Of a DNA stretch of 64,000 bases, positions 26,723-36,160 are shown in pieces. This DNA comes from Ilumatobacteraceae bacterium (lineage in GTDB: Bacteria; Actinomycetota; Acidimicrobiia; Acidimicrobiales; Ilumatobacteraceae), in NCBI GenBank assembly GCA_025463305.1, contig JAOBWK010000019.1, positions 1-64,000 on the forward strand. Direction: 5' to 3'. A model generated the notes under the pieces. The model did no database searches and was not told where the DNA came from. It saw only the letters and a list, made by a program, of their open reading frames with translations. The position numbers and the translations under genes are program-made. How positions within the stretch are numbered: position 1 is the first letter of the stretch; every line of letters starts with the position of its first letter.

Positions 26723-29700
26723 ATGCCGACGACGACAGCGGGCCGAGTGGGTCGGGCCCCGCTGGCGGCCGCCGGGTTCGCCGTCGCCCGTGCCCGCGAT
26801 CGGCCATCGCGCGGCTTCGTCACCGGCATCGGGATCGCGGTCGCCGTCGCCTCGCTGTTCGCCACGACGGCCGCGCCGTTGATCGCCGGCAACGCCACGC
26901 TGCGGCGGGCGTTGGAGGAGGTGCCGGCCGCCCAGCGCAGCATCGCCGTCGCCGCCGCCGTGAACGGTCAGACAGCGGCACAGCTCGCAGTCGTCGACAC
27001 CCAGGTGCGCGATGCGCTGCACGCGCCCGGGCTCGGTGCCGTGCGCGGCCAGGTCGAGTACCGCGCCCTCGCGTCCACCGACGGCACCGTGTTCCGCCTG
27101 GTGGGCGTGCAGCGCCTGTCGGACGTCGTGACGCTCGTCGACGGGCGGCTGCCGACCACCTGCACACCGGCGCACTGCGAGGTCCTCATCGTCGGCGCGG
27201 GCACGGCCGTCACGCTGCAGCCCGAGCTCGGCATCGAAATCGTCGGCCGTGCCGTGCTGAACGACCCGGCCATCATCGCCGGGCAGTTCAAGCCGGATGC
27301 GGGCGAGGTCGTGCTGCTCGGTGACGGCGTCGAGGCGGTCGGTGCGATCAAGTCCTTGGAGCTGATCGGGCGCAGCGCCGGCTGGGTCGCACCGATCGAT
27401 CCGGCGACCGTGCGCATCGACGACATCGACGACCTGCTCGCCGCCGCGACGCGCACCTCCAACTCGTTCGGCAACGTCAGCGCGTCGATCAGCCTGCCCA
27501 GCAATGCGCTCATCGACGCTCGGTCCCGCGCCGACACGGCACGCCACCGGGTGGCGCTCGCCGCGGCGCAGGCAGCCGTGCTGGTGGTCGGCTTCACACT
27601 GCTCGCCGCCGCGAGCATGCGCCGGCGACACCGAGCCGGCCGCGACCTGCTCCGTCAACGCGGCGCGGGGCGCGCCGCGTTGAACGTGTTCACGCTCTGC
27701 GAGGCCGCGTGGCCCGTCGTCATCGGTCTGGTCATCGGCACGCCACTCGGGCTCGGCGCGACGGCATGGCTGGCCGACCGCTGGAACCTCGACGCGGGCG
27801 ACGTCGTCCGCACCGTCGCCGGGCAGAGCGTCGCCCGCGTGCTCGTCGGCGCGTTCCTCGTGCTCGTCGCGACGGCCGGTGTGATGGCGATGGCGCCGTC
27901 GTCGCGCACGCGTCCACGTCGGCGATGGTGGCAGCCGCTGCCCATCGATGCGCTCGGCGTCGGCGCGCTGGCGATGGCCGCGCTCGCCGTCGACCGTGGA
28001 TCGGCGACGGCGGCCTCGCTCGTCGCCGAGGGCGATCCGCTGATCGCCGCGCTGCCGCTGCTCGCCGCGATCATCGTCAGCTGGCTGGCCGTGCGCCTGG
28101 TTCCCGCGCTCGTGGCCGGGTCGGCCCGTCTGCTCGGCCAGCGTGCGCCGTTGGCCCGGGCTGCGCTCGGCGAGGTCGGCCGCCGCCCGATCATCCCCAT
28201 CGTCACCGCGGCGTTCCTCGCAGCCACCACCACGCTCGGCCTGTTCTCGCTCGGGTACCGGTCGACGCTGTCGGCCGGCGCGTTCGATCAGGCATCGTTC
28301 GCCGTCCCGCTCGACGTCACGCTCGCGTTCGGACCGGCACTCGTGCGTCCGTCGTCGATCGAGCCGGCCGGCGGCTGGGCTGCACTGGCGCCCGGCACGA
28401 CGAGCACCGAAGTGGTGCGCCGCGGTGTCTCGGTGCGCAACCAGGACGCGAGCACGGACTCGGTGACCGTCGTCGGCATCGACCCGGCCACCATCGACCG
28501 GTTGAGCGGCTGGCGGAGCGACTTCGGACCGTCGCGCGGCACCCTCACCGACGCGATCACGCCGTCGTCCCCAGTCGCGCCGGTCGGAGCGCCGATCCCC
28601 GCCGACGCGAAGCAGCTCGTGGTGCACAGCAGTGGCGGGCTCGACGTGACCAGCATCGCCATCGTCGTCGCCCGCCATGACGGCACGTGGCACCAGGTCG
28701 ACGCGACGTTCGAGGCGGCAGCGCCGGACCTGCTCACCGCGGACCTGGATCCGTCGGACGCAGGCGGACTCGTCATCGGCTACACGATCGGCCAGGCCGG
28801 GTTCTCGTCCGACCGCGTGCAGCACCACGACGGCGAGGGCGCCACCTCCGCATCGGACTTCACGACCAGCCTCCACCTCGGCGATGTCGTGGCGATGCCC
28901 AGCGGCACGGTCGTGCCGCTCGCGTATCCGTCGCTGACATCCGACGGCGCCGTGGTGACCCAGCGCGACGGCGGCATCGATCTCGACCTCCGCCTCCGCG
29001 GCACCACGGCACTCGTGCTGCCGGCCACACCGACGCAGCTCGCCGAGATCCCGGCCATCGTCGACCCCACCACCGCCGCCGCCGCGCAGAACGGGCTGCT
29101 GACCATCGACGTGCCCGGGGAGAGCCGGATGACCCTGCGGGTCGCGACGGTGGCGAAGCGCTTCCCCGGTGCCCCCGACCGCTTCGCGATCGTCGACCGC
29201 GACGACATCGGCCGGGCCTTCGACCTCCTCGATCCCGGCTTCGGCGCACCGAACGAGGTCTGGCTCGACGTGCCTGCCGCCCACGAGCACCAGCTCGCCG
29301 ATGCGCTCACGAAGGCACCGTTCGATCAGCTGGTGACGACCCGGCGATCGGTCGTGGAGGCCGAGCTGCGCGGCGATCCACTCGCCCGGTTCACGCTCGG
29401 CCTCTTCGCCGCGGCCGGCCTCATCGCCGGGCTGCTCGCCATCGCCGCGATCTACCTCGCCACCGCGTCCGACGCGGCGGAGCAGGCACCGTTGCACCGC
29501 GCGCTCGCCGCCGAGGGGGTGGCACCGCGCGCGCTGAGCCGGATGGTGCGCACGAGCGGAGCGGCCATCGTCGTCGGCGCGATCGCCTTGGGCACCGTCG
29601 GCGCGCTGGCCCTGCTCCGCGTCGTCACCCGCGTCATCGCCGTCACGGCGACGTCCACCGTGCCGGTGCCCCCGCTGCGCGCCAGCGTCACGGCCACCGA

Positions 29701-29812
29701 CCTCGTGCTCGCACTGGTCGCGCTCACCGTGCCGTGCCTGCTGGCCACGGCACTCGCCGCACGAACCGCGCGCCGAGCCGCCCAGGGTGATCTGCTGCGG
29801 GAGTTCGGATGA
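26723..29812 (+). CDS. Large FtsX-type ABC transporter permease
   Basis: The 1029-residue membrane protein has an N-terminal helix (about 30-55) followed by a long periplasmic-type domain, hydrophobic groups near 270-290, 330-350, 370-395 and 415-465, a second soluble domain of about 300 residues and four C-terminal helices (about 880-900, 935-960 and later). This duplicated layout is that of FtsX/MacB-like permeases of the large kind that work on lipoproteins, peptides or macrolides by mechanotransmission. It overlaps its ATPase gene by 4 bases (ATGA). The substrate is unknown. Confidence 0.85.
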   Translation: MPTTTAGRVGRAPLAAAGFAVARARDRPSRGFVTGIGIAVAVASLFATTAAPLIAGNATLRRALEEVPAAQRSIAVAAAVNGQTAAQLAVVDTQVRDALHAPGLGAVRGQVEYRALASTDGTVFRLVGVQRLSDVVTLVDGRLPTTCTPAHCEVLIVGAGTAVTLQPELGIEIVGRAVLNDPAIIAGQFKPDAGEVVLLGDGVEAVGAIKSLELIGRSAGWVAPIDPATVRIDDIDDLLAAATRTSNSFGNVSASISLPSNALIDARSRADTARHRVALAAAQAAVLVVGFTLLAAASMRRRHRAGRDLLRQRGAGRAALNVFTLCEAAWPVVIGLVIGTPLGLGATAWLADRWNLDAGDVVRTVAGQSVARVLVGAFLVLVATAGVMAMAPSSRTRPRRRWWQPLPIDALGVGALAMAALAVDRGSATAASLVAEGDPLIAALPLLAAIIVSWLAVRLVPALVAGSARLLGQRAPLARAALGEVGRRPIIPIVTAAFLAATTTLGLFSLGYRSTLSAGAFDQASFAVPLDVTLAFGPALVRPSSIEPAGGWAALAPGTTSTEVVRRGVSVRNQDASTDSVTVVGIDPATIDRLSGWRSDFGPSRGTLTDAITPSSPVAPVGAPIPADAKQLVVHSSGGLDVTSIAIVVARHDGTWHQVDATFEAAAPDLLTADLDPSDAGGLVIGYTIGQAGFSSDRVQHHDGEGATSASDFTTSLHLGDVVAMPSGTVVPLAYPSLTSDGAVVTQRDGGIDLDLRLRGTTALVLPATPTQLAEIPAIVDPTTAAAAQNGLLTIDVPGESRMTLRVATVAKRFPGAPDRFAIVDRDDIGRAFDLLDPGFGAPNEVWLDVPAAHEHQLADALTKAPFDQLVTTRRSVVEAELRGDPLARFTLGLFAAAGLIAGLLAIAAIYLATASDAAEQAPLHRALAAEGVAPRALSRMVRTSGAAIVVGAIALGTVGALALLRVVTRVIAVTATSTVPVPPLRASVTATDLVLALVALTVPCLLATALAARTARRAAQGDLLREFG

Positions 29813-31308
29813 TCGACCTCGACGACGTCTTCGTGCTCTACCCCGTGCTCGATCGACAGGTCGCCGCGCTCCGCGGCCTGTCGCTGCGCGTCGCGGCCGG
29901 CGAGCGCGTCGTCATCGCCGGGCCGAGCGGGTCCGGCAAGTCGACGCTCGTCAGCCTCGTCACCGGGCGGGTGCGCCCGAGCGCCGGGACGGCGATCGTG
30001 CTCGATCACGACCTCACCAACGCTTCGGGTCGGGCGATCCTCGCCCTGCAGCGCACGGGCGTCGGGGTGATCACCCAGCAGATGAGCACCAACCTGGTGC
30101 CCGAGCTGACGGGCATCGAGAACGCGGCGATGCAGAGCCGCCTCGCCGGCACGTCGCGCCTCGAGGCCCGCCGGCTCGCCGCCGACATGCTCGAACGGCT
30201 CGGCGTCGGTCACCTGGCCGAGCGGCGGCTCGGCACGATCTCCGCCGGCGAGGCCCAGCGGGTGGCGCTCGCCGCCGCGCTCGCCCACCGGCCGCGCGTC
30301 ATCGTCGCCGACGAGCCGACCGGGGCACTCGACACCCACAACGCGAACATCGTCTTCGACCTCCTCGCCGAGCTGTCCGACGAGCTCGGCGCCGCGCTGC
30401 TCGTCGTCTCGCACGACCCCGGCGCTGGCCGCATCGGGCACCGCGTGCTGGAGATCCGCGACGGCCGCCTCGGCACCGAGGTGCTCGCCGCCGACGGGGT
30501 GTCGCGGCTGGTGGTCGACAACCGCGGCTGGGTGCGGCTGCCCGAGCCCGACCGGCTGCGCGCCGGCATCGCCGATCGGGCCATCGTCGGCGCTGGTGTG
30601 CCCGACGCGGTTGCCACGGTGACGGCTGCGCTCGTCCTGCACGCGCCCGACGACCAGCCCACCGCCACCGTCGAGTCGTCGGAGCCGATGGCCACGGAGC
30701 CGACGGCCGGCGACGAGTTGATCACCCTCCACGACGTCAGCCGCTCCATCGGCGAGGTGCGCATCCTCGCCCCAACCGACCTTGCGGTGCACGAACGCGA
30801 ACTGCTGATCGTGTCCGGCCGGTCCGGGTCGGGAAAGACCACGCTGCTCGGGCTGCTCGCCGGCTTCGGGCTGCCAACCGCCGGCACGATCGATCGGCGC
30901 GACGGGCTGCACGTCGCCGTCGGCACGTCCACGCCGGGGTTCGCGGAGACGATGACCGTGCGCCAGAACATCGAGCTCGCCTGCAGCGTGCGCGGTGCAG
31001 TGGTCGACGCGGCGCTCACCGCCGGCATCGAGGCCGCGCTCGAGGCGGTCGGGCTGCTCGAGCTCGCTGATCGTCCCGTCGCGACGCTCTCCGGCGGTGA
31101 ACGTCAGCGGGCCTCGATCGTGCGCGCGGTGTCGAGCGGCGCCGCGCTGGTGCTGCTCGACGAGCCCACGTCGCAGCTCGATCAGGGCCTCGCCCGGCGA
31201 GTGTCGGCGTTCCTGCTCGCCCATGCGCGAAGCGGCCACGCGATCGTGTGCGCATCGCACGAACCGGAGCTCATCGCGGCTGCGGATCGTGTTCACTCTC
31301 TGACATGA
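29809..31308 (+). CDS. Tandem ABC transporter ATPase (two nucleotide-binding domains)
   Basis: The 499-residue product carries two ABC ATPase domains in one chain. NBD1 (about 1-225) has Walker A GPSGSGKST, Q-loop ITQQM, a degenerate signature TISAGEAQR and Walker B VIVADEPTGALD with HDP. NBD2 (about 305-495) has Walker A GRSGSGKTT, a signature LSGGERQR, Walker B LVLLDEPTSQLD and SHEP, but no clear Gln at its Q-loop (STPGFAETMT). Together with the permease just upstream it likely makes an asymmetric transporter. Its end overlaps the start of the next gene by 4 bases. Confidence 0.9.
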   Translation: MIDLDDVFVLYPVLDRQVAALRGLSLRVAAGERVVIAGPSGSGKSTLVSLVTGRVRPSAGTAIVLDHDLTNASGRAILALQRTGVGVITQQMSTNLVPELTGIENAAMQSRLAGTSRLEARRLAADMLERLGVGHLAERRLGTISAGEAQRVALAAALAHRPRVIVADEPTGALDTHNANIVFDLLAELSDELGAALLVVSHDPGAGRIGHRVLEIRDGRLGTEVLAADGVSRLVVDNRGWVRLPEPDRLRAGIADRAIVGAGVPDAVATVTAALVLHAPDDQPTATVESSEPMATEPTAGDELITLHDVSRSIGEVRILAPTDLAVHERELLIVSGRSGSGKTTLLGLLAGFGLPTAGTIDRRDGLHVAVGTSTPGFAETMTVRQNIELACSVRGAVVDAALTAGIEAALEAVGLLELADRPVATLSGGERQRASIVRAVSSGAALVLLDEPTSQLDQGLARRVSAFLLAHARSGHAIVCASHEPELIAAADRVHSLT

Positions 31309-32249
31309 GATCGCTGCCCTCGTTCGACGCCGACGACATCGCCCGCCTGACGCCGATGGGAGCCGCGATCGACGCCCTCCGCGACTGCTTCGCCCACCGA
31401 CCGACGCACATCCCCCGCACGCCGCTCGCCGCCTCCGGTGGCGAGTTCATGCTGATGCCCGCCGTCGACGGCGACGTCGCCGGGATCAAGCTGCTGATGA
31501 TCCAGCCGAAGAACATCGATCGCGGTCAGCCCGTGATCCAGGGCACGTACGTGCTGTTCGACGCCGACGCAGGCACGCCGGTCGCGCTGTTCGACGGGGC
31601 GGCGCTGACCAACCTGCGCACCCCGGCCATCTCCGCAGTCGCCACCGACGGGCTCGCCCGCGCCGATGTGCGCACGCTCGGCATCATCGGCTCCGGCCCA
31701 CAGGCCATCACCCACGTCGACGCGATGCTGTGCGTGCGCCCCGGCGTCACCGAGATCGTCGTCGCCAGCCGCACCCCGGCCAACGCCAAGGCCGTCGTCG
31801 ACCTCCTCGCCGGCGACACCGTGCGCACGGGCGGCCGCCCGGTGCGGATCGGCACATACCTCGACGCTGCCGCCTGCGATCTCGTCTGCACCGCCACCCG
31901 CTCGACCGAGCCGTTGCTGACGGCGGCGATGGTCCGCCCGGGCACGCACATCAACGCCGTGGGGGCCTACCGCACCGACATGCGCGAGCTGTCCACCGAC
32001 CTCGTCGCCGCGTCCACCGTGGTGGTCGACGAGGTCGAGGCAGCGCACGAGGAAGCGGGCGATCTCGTGCTCGCGATCGCCGACGGCGGGTGGTCGTGGG
32101 ACCGCCTCGCCGGTGACCTCGCCGACGTCGCGGCTGGCGTGTTGCGCCGCTCGAGCGACGACGAGATCACGTTCTTCAAGAGCTCCGGGCTCGCTGTCGA
32201 GGATCTCGTGATCGCGCGCATCGTCGCATCCGAGCTGGGCCTGCTCTGA
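31305..32249 (+). CDS. Ornithine cyclodeaminase / pyrroline-2-carboxylate reductase family protein
   Basis: The 314-residue protein belongs to the OCD/mu-crystallin family of NAD(P)-linked imine enzymes. It has the substrate Lys-region IKLLMIQPKN, the NAD-binding GIIGSGPQAITHVDAM (about 125-140), GAYRTDMREL near 226 and the C-terminal FFKSSGLAVEDL. Members act as ornithine cyclodeaminase or as reductases of cyclic imines such as pyrroline-2-carboxylate. Its place next to proline-racemase, DHDPS-like and D-amino-acid dehydrogenase genes suggests a ketimine-reductase role in hydroxyproline use; that is inference. ATG 31305 overlaps the ABC gene by 4 bases, so it may be co-transcribed with it. 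Confidence 0.85.
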   Translation: MRSLPSFDADDIARLTPMGAAIDALRDCFAHRPTHIPRTPLAASGGEFMLMPAVDGDVAGIKLLMIQPKNIDRGQPVIQGTYVLFDADAGTPVALFDGAALTNLRTPAISAVATDGLARADVRTLGIIGSGPQAITHVDAMLCVRPGVTEIVVASRTPANAKAVVDLLAGDTVRTGGRPVRIGTYLDAAACDLVCTATRSTEPLLTAAMVRPGTHINAVGAYRTDMRELSTDLVAASTVVVDEVEAAHEEAGDLVLAIADGGWSWDRLAGDLADVAAGVLRRSSDDEITFFKSSGLAVEDLVIARIVASELGLL

Positions 32250-32277
32250 CCCCTCGGCGAGCGGTACGGTTGGTGCC

Positions 32278-33543
32278 GTGACGAAATCCGTGGTGGTCGT
32301 TGGTGGTGGTCTGGTCGGTCTCGCGACATCGCTGATCCTGAGCGAACGCGGTGCCGACGTCACCATCGTCGACAGCAAGGAGCTCGGCAGCGGTGCGGCA
32401 CGCGGCAACGCCGGGTTCATGTGCACCACGCTGCTCGAGCCGCTCGCCGCGCCCGGAGCCGTCAAGTCCGCGCTCACCTCGCTGAACGATCCCACCCGTG
32501 CCCTGCGGGTCCACGCCCGGGCGCTTCCGGGGATGCTCGGTTGGGGCATGCACTTCGCCCGCTCGGCCACCCAGAAGCGCTACGTCGCCGGGCGCATCGC
32601 GCTCGCCAAGCTCAACCTCCGCCACACCGAGGCGCTGCAGCTGCTCGGCTCGCTCGGCACCGACATCGGCCTCGGGCCCACGCTCGTCGTCCCGTTCAAG
32701 GACCCGAAGGTCGGTGAGCACTTCCTGTCGACGCTCGCGCCGATGGCCGACTACGGCGTCGACATCCCCACGGGGCTGCTCGACGGCGACGAGATGCGCC
32801 GCATCGTGCCGGCCCTGTCCGACGAGATCCGCGCCGGCTACGTCGTGGAGGGCGATCACTCCATCGACCCGCGTGTGTTCGTCGACTCGATGATCGCCGC
32901 GATCCGCAGCCGCAAGATCTCGGTCATCGAGAACGCCCGGGTCACCGCGGTCGGCCACTCCGACCGCAGGATCAGCTCGATCACCACCACCAAGGGCACC
33001 CTCACGTTCGACGAGGTCGTGCTCAGCGCCGGCGCCGGTTCGCGCCCGCTCGGCAAGCTGTTCGACCTGCGCATCGCCGTCGTCCCCGGCCAGGGCTACA
33101 ACGTCGGTCTCCCGGTCTCCGAGGCGCTCACCCATCCGGTGATCTTCGAGGAGGCGCACGCCGTCGCCACCCCATTCGCCGACCGCATCCGCCTCGGCGG
33201 CACGATGGAGTTCGACGGCCTCGAGCCACGCTTCGATCAGCGCCGCGTCGACGCGATCCTGAAGTCGATGCGCTCGTTCGTCAACCTCGACTTCGACGCC
33301 AACTTCGGCACCTGGTCGGGCAGCCGACCGATGAGCCCCGACGGCCTGCCGCTGATGGGCCGCCCCCACCAGTACGACAACCTCGTCATCGCTGCCGGGC
33401 ACGGCATGTTCGGGCTGAGCCTCACGCCCACCTCGGCGCTCGCACTGTCGGAGCTGGTGATGGACGGCCGCAGCAGCATCGACCTCGCCGACTTCGATCC
33501 TGACCGCTTCACGATCCGCAACCTCGTCGCCGCCGGCCGCTGA
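32278..33543 (+). CDS. D-amino-acid dehydrogenase-like FAD oxidoreductase
   Basis: The 421-residue flavoprotein has the dinucleotide motif VVVGGGLVGLATSL at residues 5-18, a FAD-binding AGAGSRPLG near 250 and the C-terminal GTWSGSRPMSPDGLPLMG and AGHGMFGLSL of the DadA/glycine-oxidase group. In bacteria that use 4-hydroxyproline a DadA-like enzyme oxidises cis-4-hydroxy-D-proline to the pyrroline. The adjacent racemase and DHDPS-like genes make that assignment attractive; other D-amino acids are possible. GTG 32278 is the start, 28 bases after the OCD-like gene. Confidence 0.85.
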   Translation: MTKSVVVVGGGLVGLATSLILSERGADVTIVDSKELGSGAARGNAGFMCTTLLEPLAAPGAVKSALTSLNDPTRALRVHARALPGMLGWGMHFARSATQKRYVAGRIALAKLNLRHTEALQLLGSLGTDIGLGPTLVVPFKDPKVGEHFLSTLAPMADYGVDIPTGLLDGDEMRRIVPALSDEIRAGYVVEGDHSIDPRVFVDSMIAAIRSRKISVIENARVTAVGHSDRRISSITTTKGTLTFDEVVLSAGAGSRPLGKLFDLRIAVVPGQGYNVGLPVSEALTHPVIFEEAHAVATPFADRIRLGGTMEFDGLEPRFDQRRVDAILKSMRSFVNLDFDANFGTWSGSRPMSPDGLPLMGRPHQYDNLVIAAGHGMFGLSLTPTSALALSELVMDGRSSIDLADFDPDRFTIRNLVAAGR

Positions 33544-33565
33544 CACACGGCGCGTGCAGTGAGCG

Positions 33566-34597
33566 TCAGCTGGTGAGCTCGGTGCCCCAGAGGTCGGAGA
33601 GCAGGTAGCCCTCCTGGTAGGGGTCGCTGGGGTCGACGGCGACGGTGCGCGAGCCGACTATCCAACCCCGGCCGGAGATGCGTGGCAGCACGGCCGGGCG
33701 ATCGCCGACCGTCGTGTTGCCGGTGATCTCGACGATGAACTCGCTGTCGATCAGCGAACGGGCGGTGAACTGCTGACCGACCTCGGCCTCACCGCGAGCC
33801 GCCATGCAGGCGAGCCGCGCCGAGTTGCCGGTGCCGCACGGTGAGCGGTCGACGCGGCCGGTGAGCACCGTCGCGCCGCGCAGGCTCCCGTTGCCGGGAT
33901 CGTCGTCGCCGATGACCATCACGTAGGAGATGAAGTTGATCTCCGGGTACAGCGGGTGCTGCACGGTGATGCTCTGACGCGCAGCGATCGACACCGCGGT
34001 GGCGGCCTCGACGACGTCGCGCGCCGAACCGCGGTCGAGCTTCAGCCCGAGGTCCTCGGCGCGGACGAACACGTAGTAGCAGCCGCCGTAGGCGACATCG
34101 ACGTTGACCGTGCCGAAGCCCTCGACCTGCAGCGGCACGTCGAGCGATTCGACGAACGACGGGATGCCGTCGAACGTGACCCGCTCGCACTTGCCGTCGC
34201 GGCACGTGGCGACGGCGCGCACCAGTCCGGCCGCCGTCTCGAGCACGACCTCGGTGGTGGGCTCGGTCATCGGCACGCTGCCGGTCTCGAGCAGCGCGGT
34301 GACCACGCAGATCGTGTTCGAGCCGCTCATCGCGTGGGCACGATCGGCCTGCAGGATGACGAAGCCGGCATGGGCCTCGGGGACCGTCGACGGGTAGACG
34401 ATGTTCGAGCTCGCCTGCGGGCGCCCGCGCGGCTCCTGGGTGAGGTAGCGACGGATCGAGTCGTCTTCCTCGTTGATGTAGCGCAGCTTCTCGCGCATCG
34501 TGTTGCCCGGGACCGGGAACACGCTGCCGAGGTAGCAGGTGCCCTGCTCGCCCTCGGCGTGGGCCTCGATGGCGTGAAACGTGCGCGTCGACTTCAT
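33566..34597 (-). CDS. Proline racemase family protein (hydroxyproline epimerase or dehydratase), Ser/Cys type
   Basis: The 343-residue product belongs to the proline racemase family, whose members epimerise proline or 4-hydroxyproline or dehydrate trans-3-hydroxyproline. The first catalytic Cys site reads MSGSNT, with Ser91 in place of Cys; the second site RSPCGTGNSA keeps Cys254. Ser/Cys members are known and are not simple proline racemases. The later QFTARSLIDSEF and GRGWIVGSRTV segments fit the family. ATG 34595-34597 is chosen at the start of the conserved region. It faces the D-amino-acid dehydrogenase and shares a strand with the DHDPS-like gene 10 bases upstream. Confidence 0.88.
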   Translation of the reverse strand: MKSTRTFHAIEAHAEGEQGTCYLGSVFPVPGNTMREKLRYINEEDDSIRRYLTQEPRGRPQASSNIVYPSTVPEAHAGFVILQADRAHAMSGSNTICVVTALLETGSVPMTEPTTEVVLETAAGLVRAVATCRDGKCERVTFDGIPSFVESLDVPLQVEGFGTVNVDVAYGGCYYVFVRAEDLGLKLDRGSARDVVEAATAVSIAARQSITVQHPLYPEINFISYVMVIGDDDPGNGSLRGATVLTGRVDRSPCGTGNSARLACMAARGEAEVGQQFTARSLIDSEFIVEITGNTTVGDRPAVLPRISGRGWIVGSRTVAVDPSDPYQEGYLLSDLWGTELTS

Positions 34598-34607
34598 CGC
34601 GCGCCGC

Positions 34608-35522
34608 TCAGCCCGTGATCGCGGCGAAGCCGTTGACGGACTCGTCGAGCGAGGCCACGAGTGCGGCGTGGTCGGCATCGCTGAGCGCGAGCAGCGGGCG
34701 GCGGGCGGTGCCGACGTCGACACCGCGGTGGGCCATCGATGCCTTCATCTTCTGCACGTAGCTGCCTTCTTCGAGGTTCCAGATCCACGGCAGCAGCGCC
34801 GCGTACTGACGGCGGCCGAGCGCGAGGTCGCCGGCGAGCATCGTCTTGGTGAAGGCGACGTGCTCGGCGGGCATGCCGTTGCCGGGGCCGTCGAGCCAGC
34901 TGCGCACACCCCACGCCATGTAGTCGAACGCCTGGTCGTCGGAGCCGCACATGACCTCGATGCGGCCCTCGTAGCGGTGCTTCAGCGCGAGGAAGCGGGA
35001 GAAGTCGCCGCTCGACTCCTTGATCGCGACCACGCCGGGGTTGTCGGCGAGGATGTCGAGCGACTCGAAGCCGTACTCCACGCCGCTGCGAGCGGGGAAG
35101 TTGTAGAGGATGATCGGCAGGCCGCATGCGTCGTGCACGGCCTCGACGTGGGCAGCCAGCTCGTGCTGCTGCGGCAGCGAGGTGGGCGGCGGCGAGAGCA
35201 TGATCGCCTCGTAGCCGTGGCCCTGGGCGTGCTTGGCGAGGTTGATGACGTCGCGGGTGGCGCCGGTGTTGCAGCCGGCCACGAGCTGGGCCTTGCCGCT
35301 GATCAGCTTGGCGCCGAGCTCGAGCTGCGCCGAGCGCTCCTCGAGCGACATCGCGTAGTACTCGCCCGTGGTGCCGCCGACGACGACGCCGGCGACACCG
35401 GCGTCGAGCAGGAACTCGACCGCGCCCGTGAAGGCCGCTTCGTCGACCGACTCGTCGGGACGGAAGGGCGTGACGACCGGGACGTAGACGCCCTCGATCT
35501 CGAAGGTGGAGTTGGCGGTCAT
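34608..35522 (-). CDS. DHDPS/NAL family lyase (hydroxyproline-pathway deaminase candidate)
   Basis: The 304-residue TIM-barrel enzyme has the family motif GGTTGEYYAMS (about 49-59), the Tyr of ILYNFPARSG (about 138) and the Schiff-base Lys in AIKESSGD (about 167). In hydroxyproline catabolism a DHDPS-family enzyme deaminates pyrroline-4-hydroxy-2-carboxylate to 2-oxoglutarate semialdehyde. Ordinary dihydrodipicolinate synthase is less likely because of the neighbours. GAGGAG precedes the ATG 35520-35522. First gene of a two-gene minus-strand unit with the racemase. Confidence 0.85.
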   Translation of the reverse strand: MTANSTFEIEGVYVPVVTPFRPDESVDEAAFTGAVEFLLDAGVAGVVVGGTTGEYYAMSLEERSAQLELGAKLISGKAQLVAGCNTGATRDVINLAKHAQGHGYEAIMLSPPPTSLPQQHELAAHVEAVHDACGLPIILYNFPARSGVEYGFESLDILADNPGVVAIKESSGDFSRFLALKHRYEGRIEVMCGSDDQAFDYMAWGVRSWLDGPGNGMPAEHVAFTKTMLAGDLALGRRQYAALLPWIWNLEEGSYVQKMKASMAHRGVDVGTARRPLLALSDADHAALVASLDESVNGFAAITG

Positions 35523-35700
35523 GACGCTCCTCGTGTTCGGCAGGCTCGCGGCGCTGTTCGATCTCCGCGCGACTGTACCAGCGCACCGAATCCGTCTCCG
35601 GCGGGCCGCCAGCGGCGTCCGCGGTGTTCATCGAACCGAAACGAACTCGATCGATTTTCTGGATCGACTCGCGCCGCTCTGCGCGTCGTAACGTGTCGAC
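35523..35700. promoter_or_regulatory. Divergent intergenic region, hydroxyproline-type operon and Ddn-like gene
   Basis: These 178 bases contain no gene. On the minus strand TACAGT (near 35573-35578) is a possible -10 for the DHDPS-like gene; no convincing -35 is seen. On the plus side nothing certain is recognised before the Ddn-like ATG. Confidence 0.3.
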
Positions 35701-36147
35701 ATGGCACTCGAAGGTGAATACGTCCCCAGTCCGTCACAGTGGGTCCGCGATCAGGTCGCTGCGTATGAGGCGTCCGCCGGCCAGGAGGCCAACACGCTCC
35801 TCGACACCGGCATGCCGATCATCATCGTCACCACCCGCGGCAACAAGACCGGCGTCATCCGCAAGTTCGCGCTGATGAAGGTCGAGCACGACGGCGAGTA
35901 CGCGCTCGTCGCCTCGATGGGCGGAGCGCCGAAGAACCCGGTCTGGTACTACAACCTCGACGCCGACCCACATGCACTGATGATCCAGGACGGCGCCGAG
36001 CCGTTCCACGCTGACGCCCGCGAGATCACCGGCGACGAGTACAAGCTCTGGTGGGACCGCGCCGTCGCGGCGTACCCGGCCTACGCGGAGTACCAGGAGA
36101 AGACGGACCGCAAGATCCCGGTCCTCATCGCCACCAAGCGGGCCTGA
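35701..36147 (+). CDS. Deazaflavin (F420)-dependent nitroreductase family protein
   Basis: The 148-residue split-barrel protein fits the Ddn-like family: an N-terminal amphipathic region WVRDQVAAYEAS, then IIIVTTRGNKTGVIRKFALM, SMGGAPKNPVWYYNLDADP and a C-terminal IPVLIATKRA. Family members use F420H2 to reduce quinones or nitro compounds and are common in actinobacteria. Natural substrate unknown. The ATG at 35701 has little competition. Confidence 0.9.
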   Translation: MALEGEYVPSPSQWVRDQVAAYEASAGQEANTLLDTGMPIIIVTTRGNKTGVIRKFALMKVEHDGEYALVASMGGAPKNPVWYYNLDADPHALMIQDGAEPFHADAREITGDEYKLWWDRAVAAYPAYAEYQEKTDRKIPVLIATKRA

Positions 36148-36160
36148 CCCGCCTGGCGCG

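Noticed and set aside
26687..29497. 936-residue minus-strand ORF
   Set aside because: Arg/Gly/Asp-rich antisense shadow of the FtsX-type permease gene, caused by high-GC codon bias.
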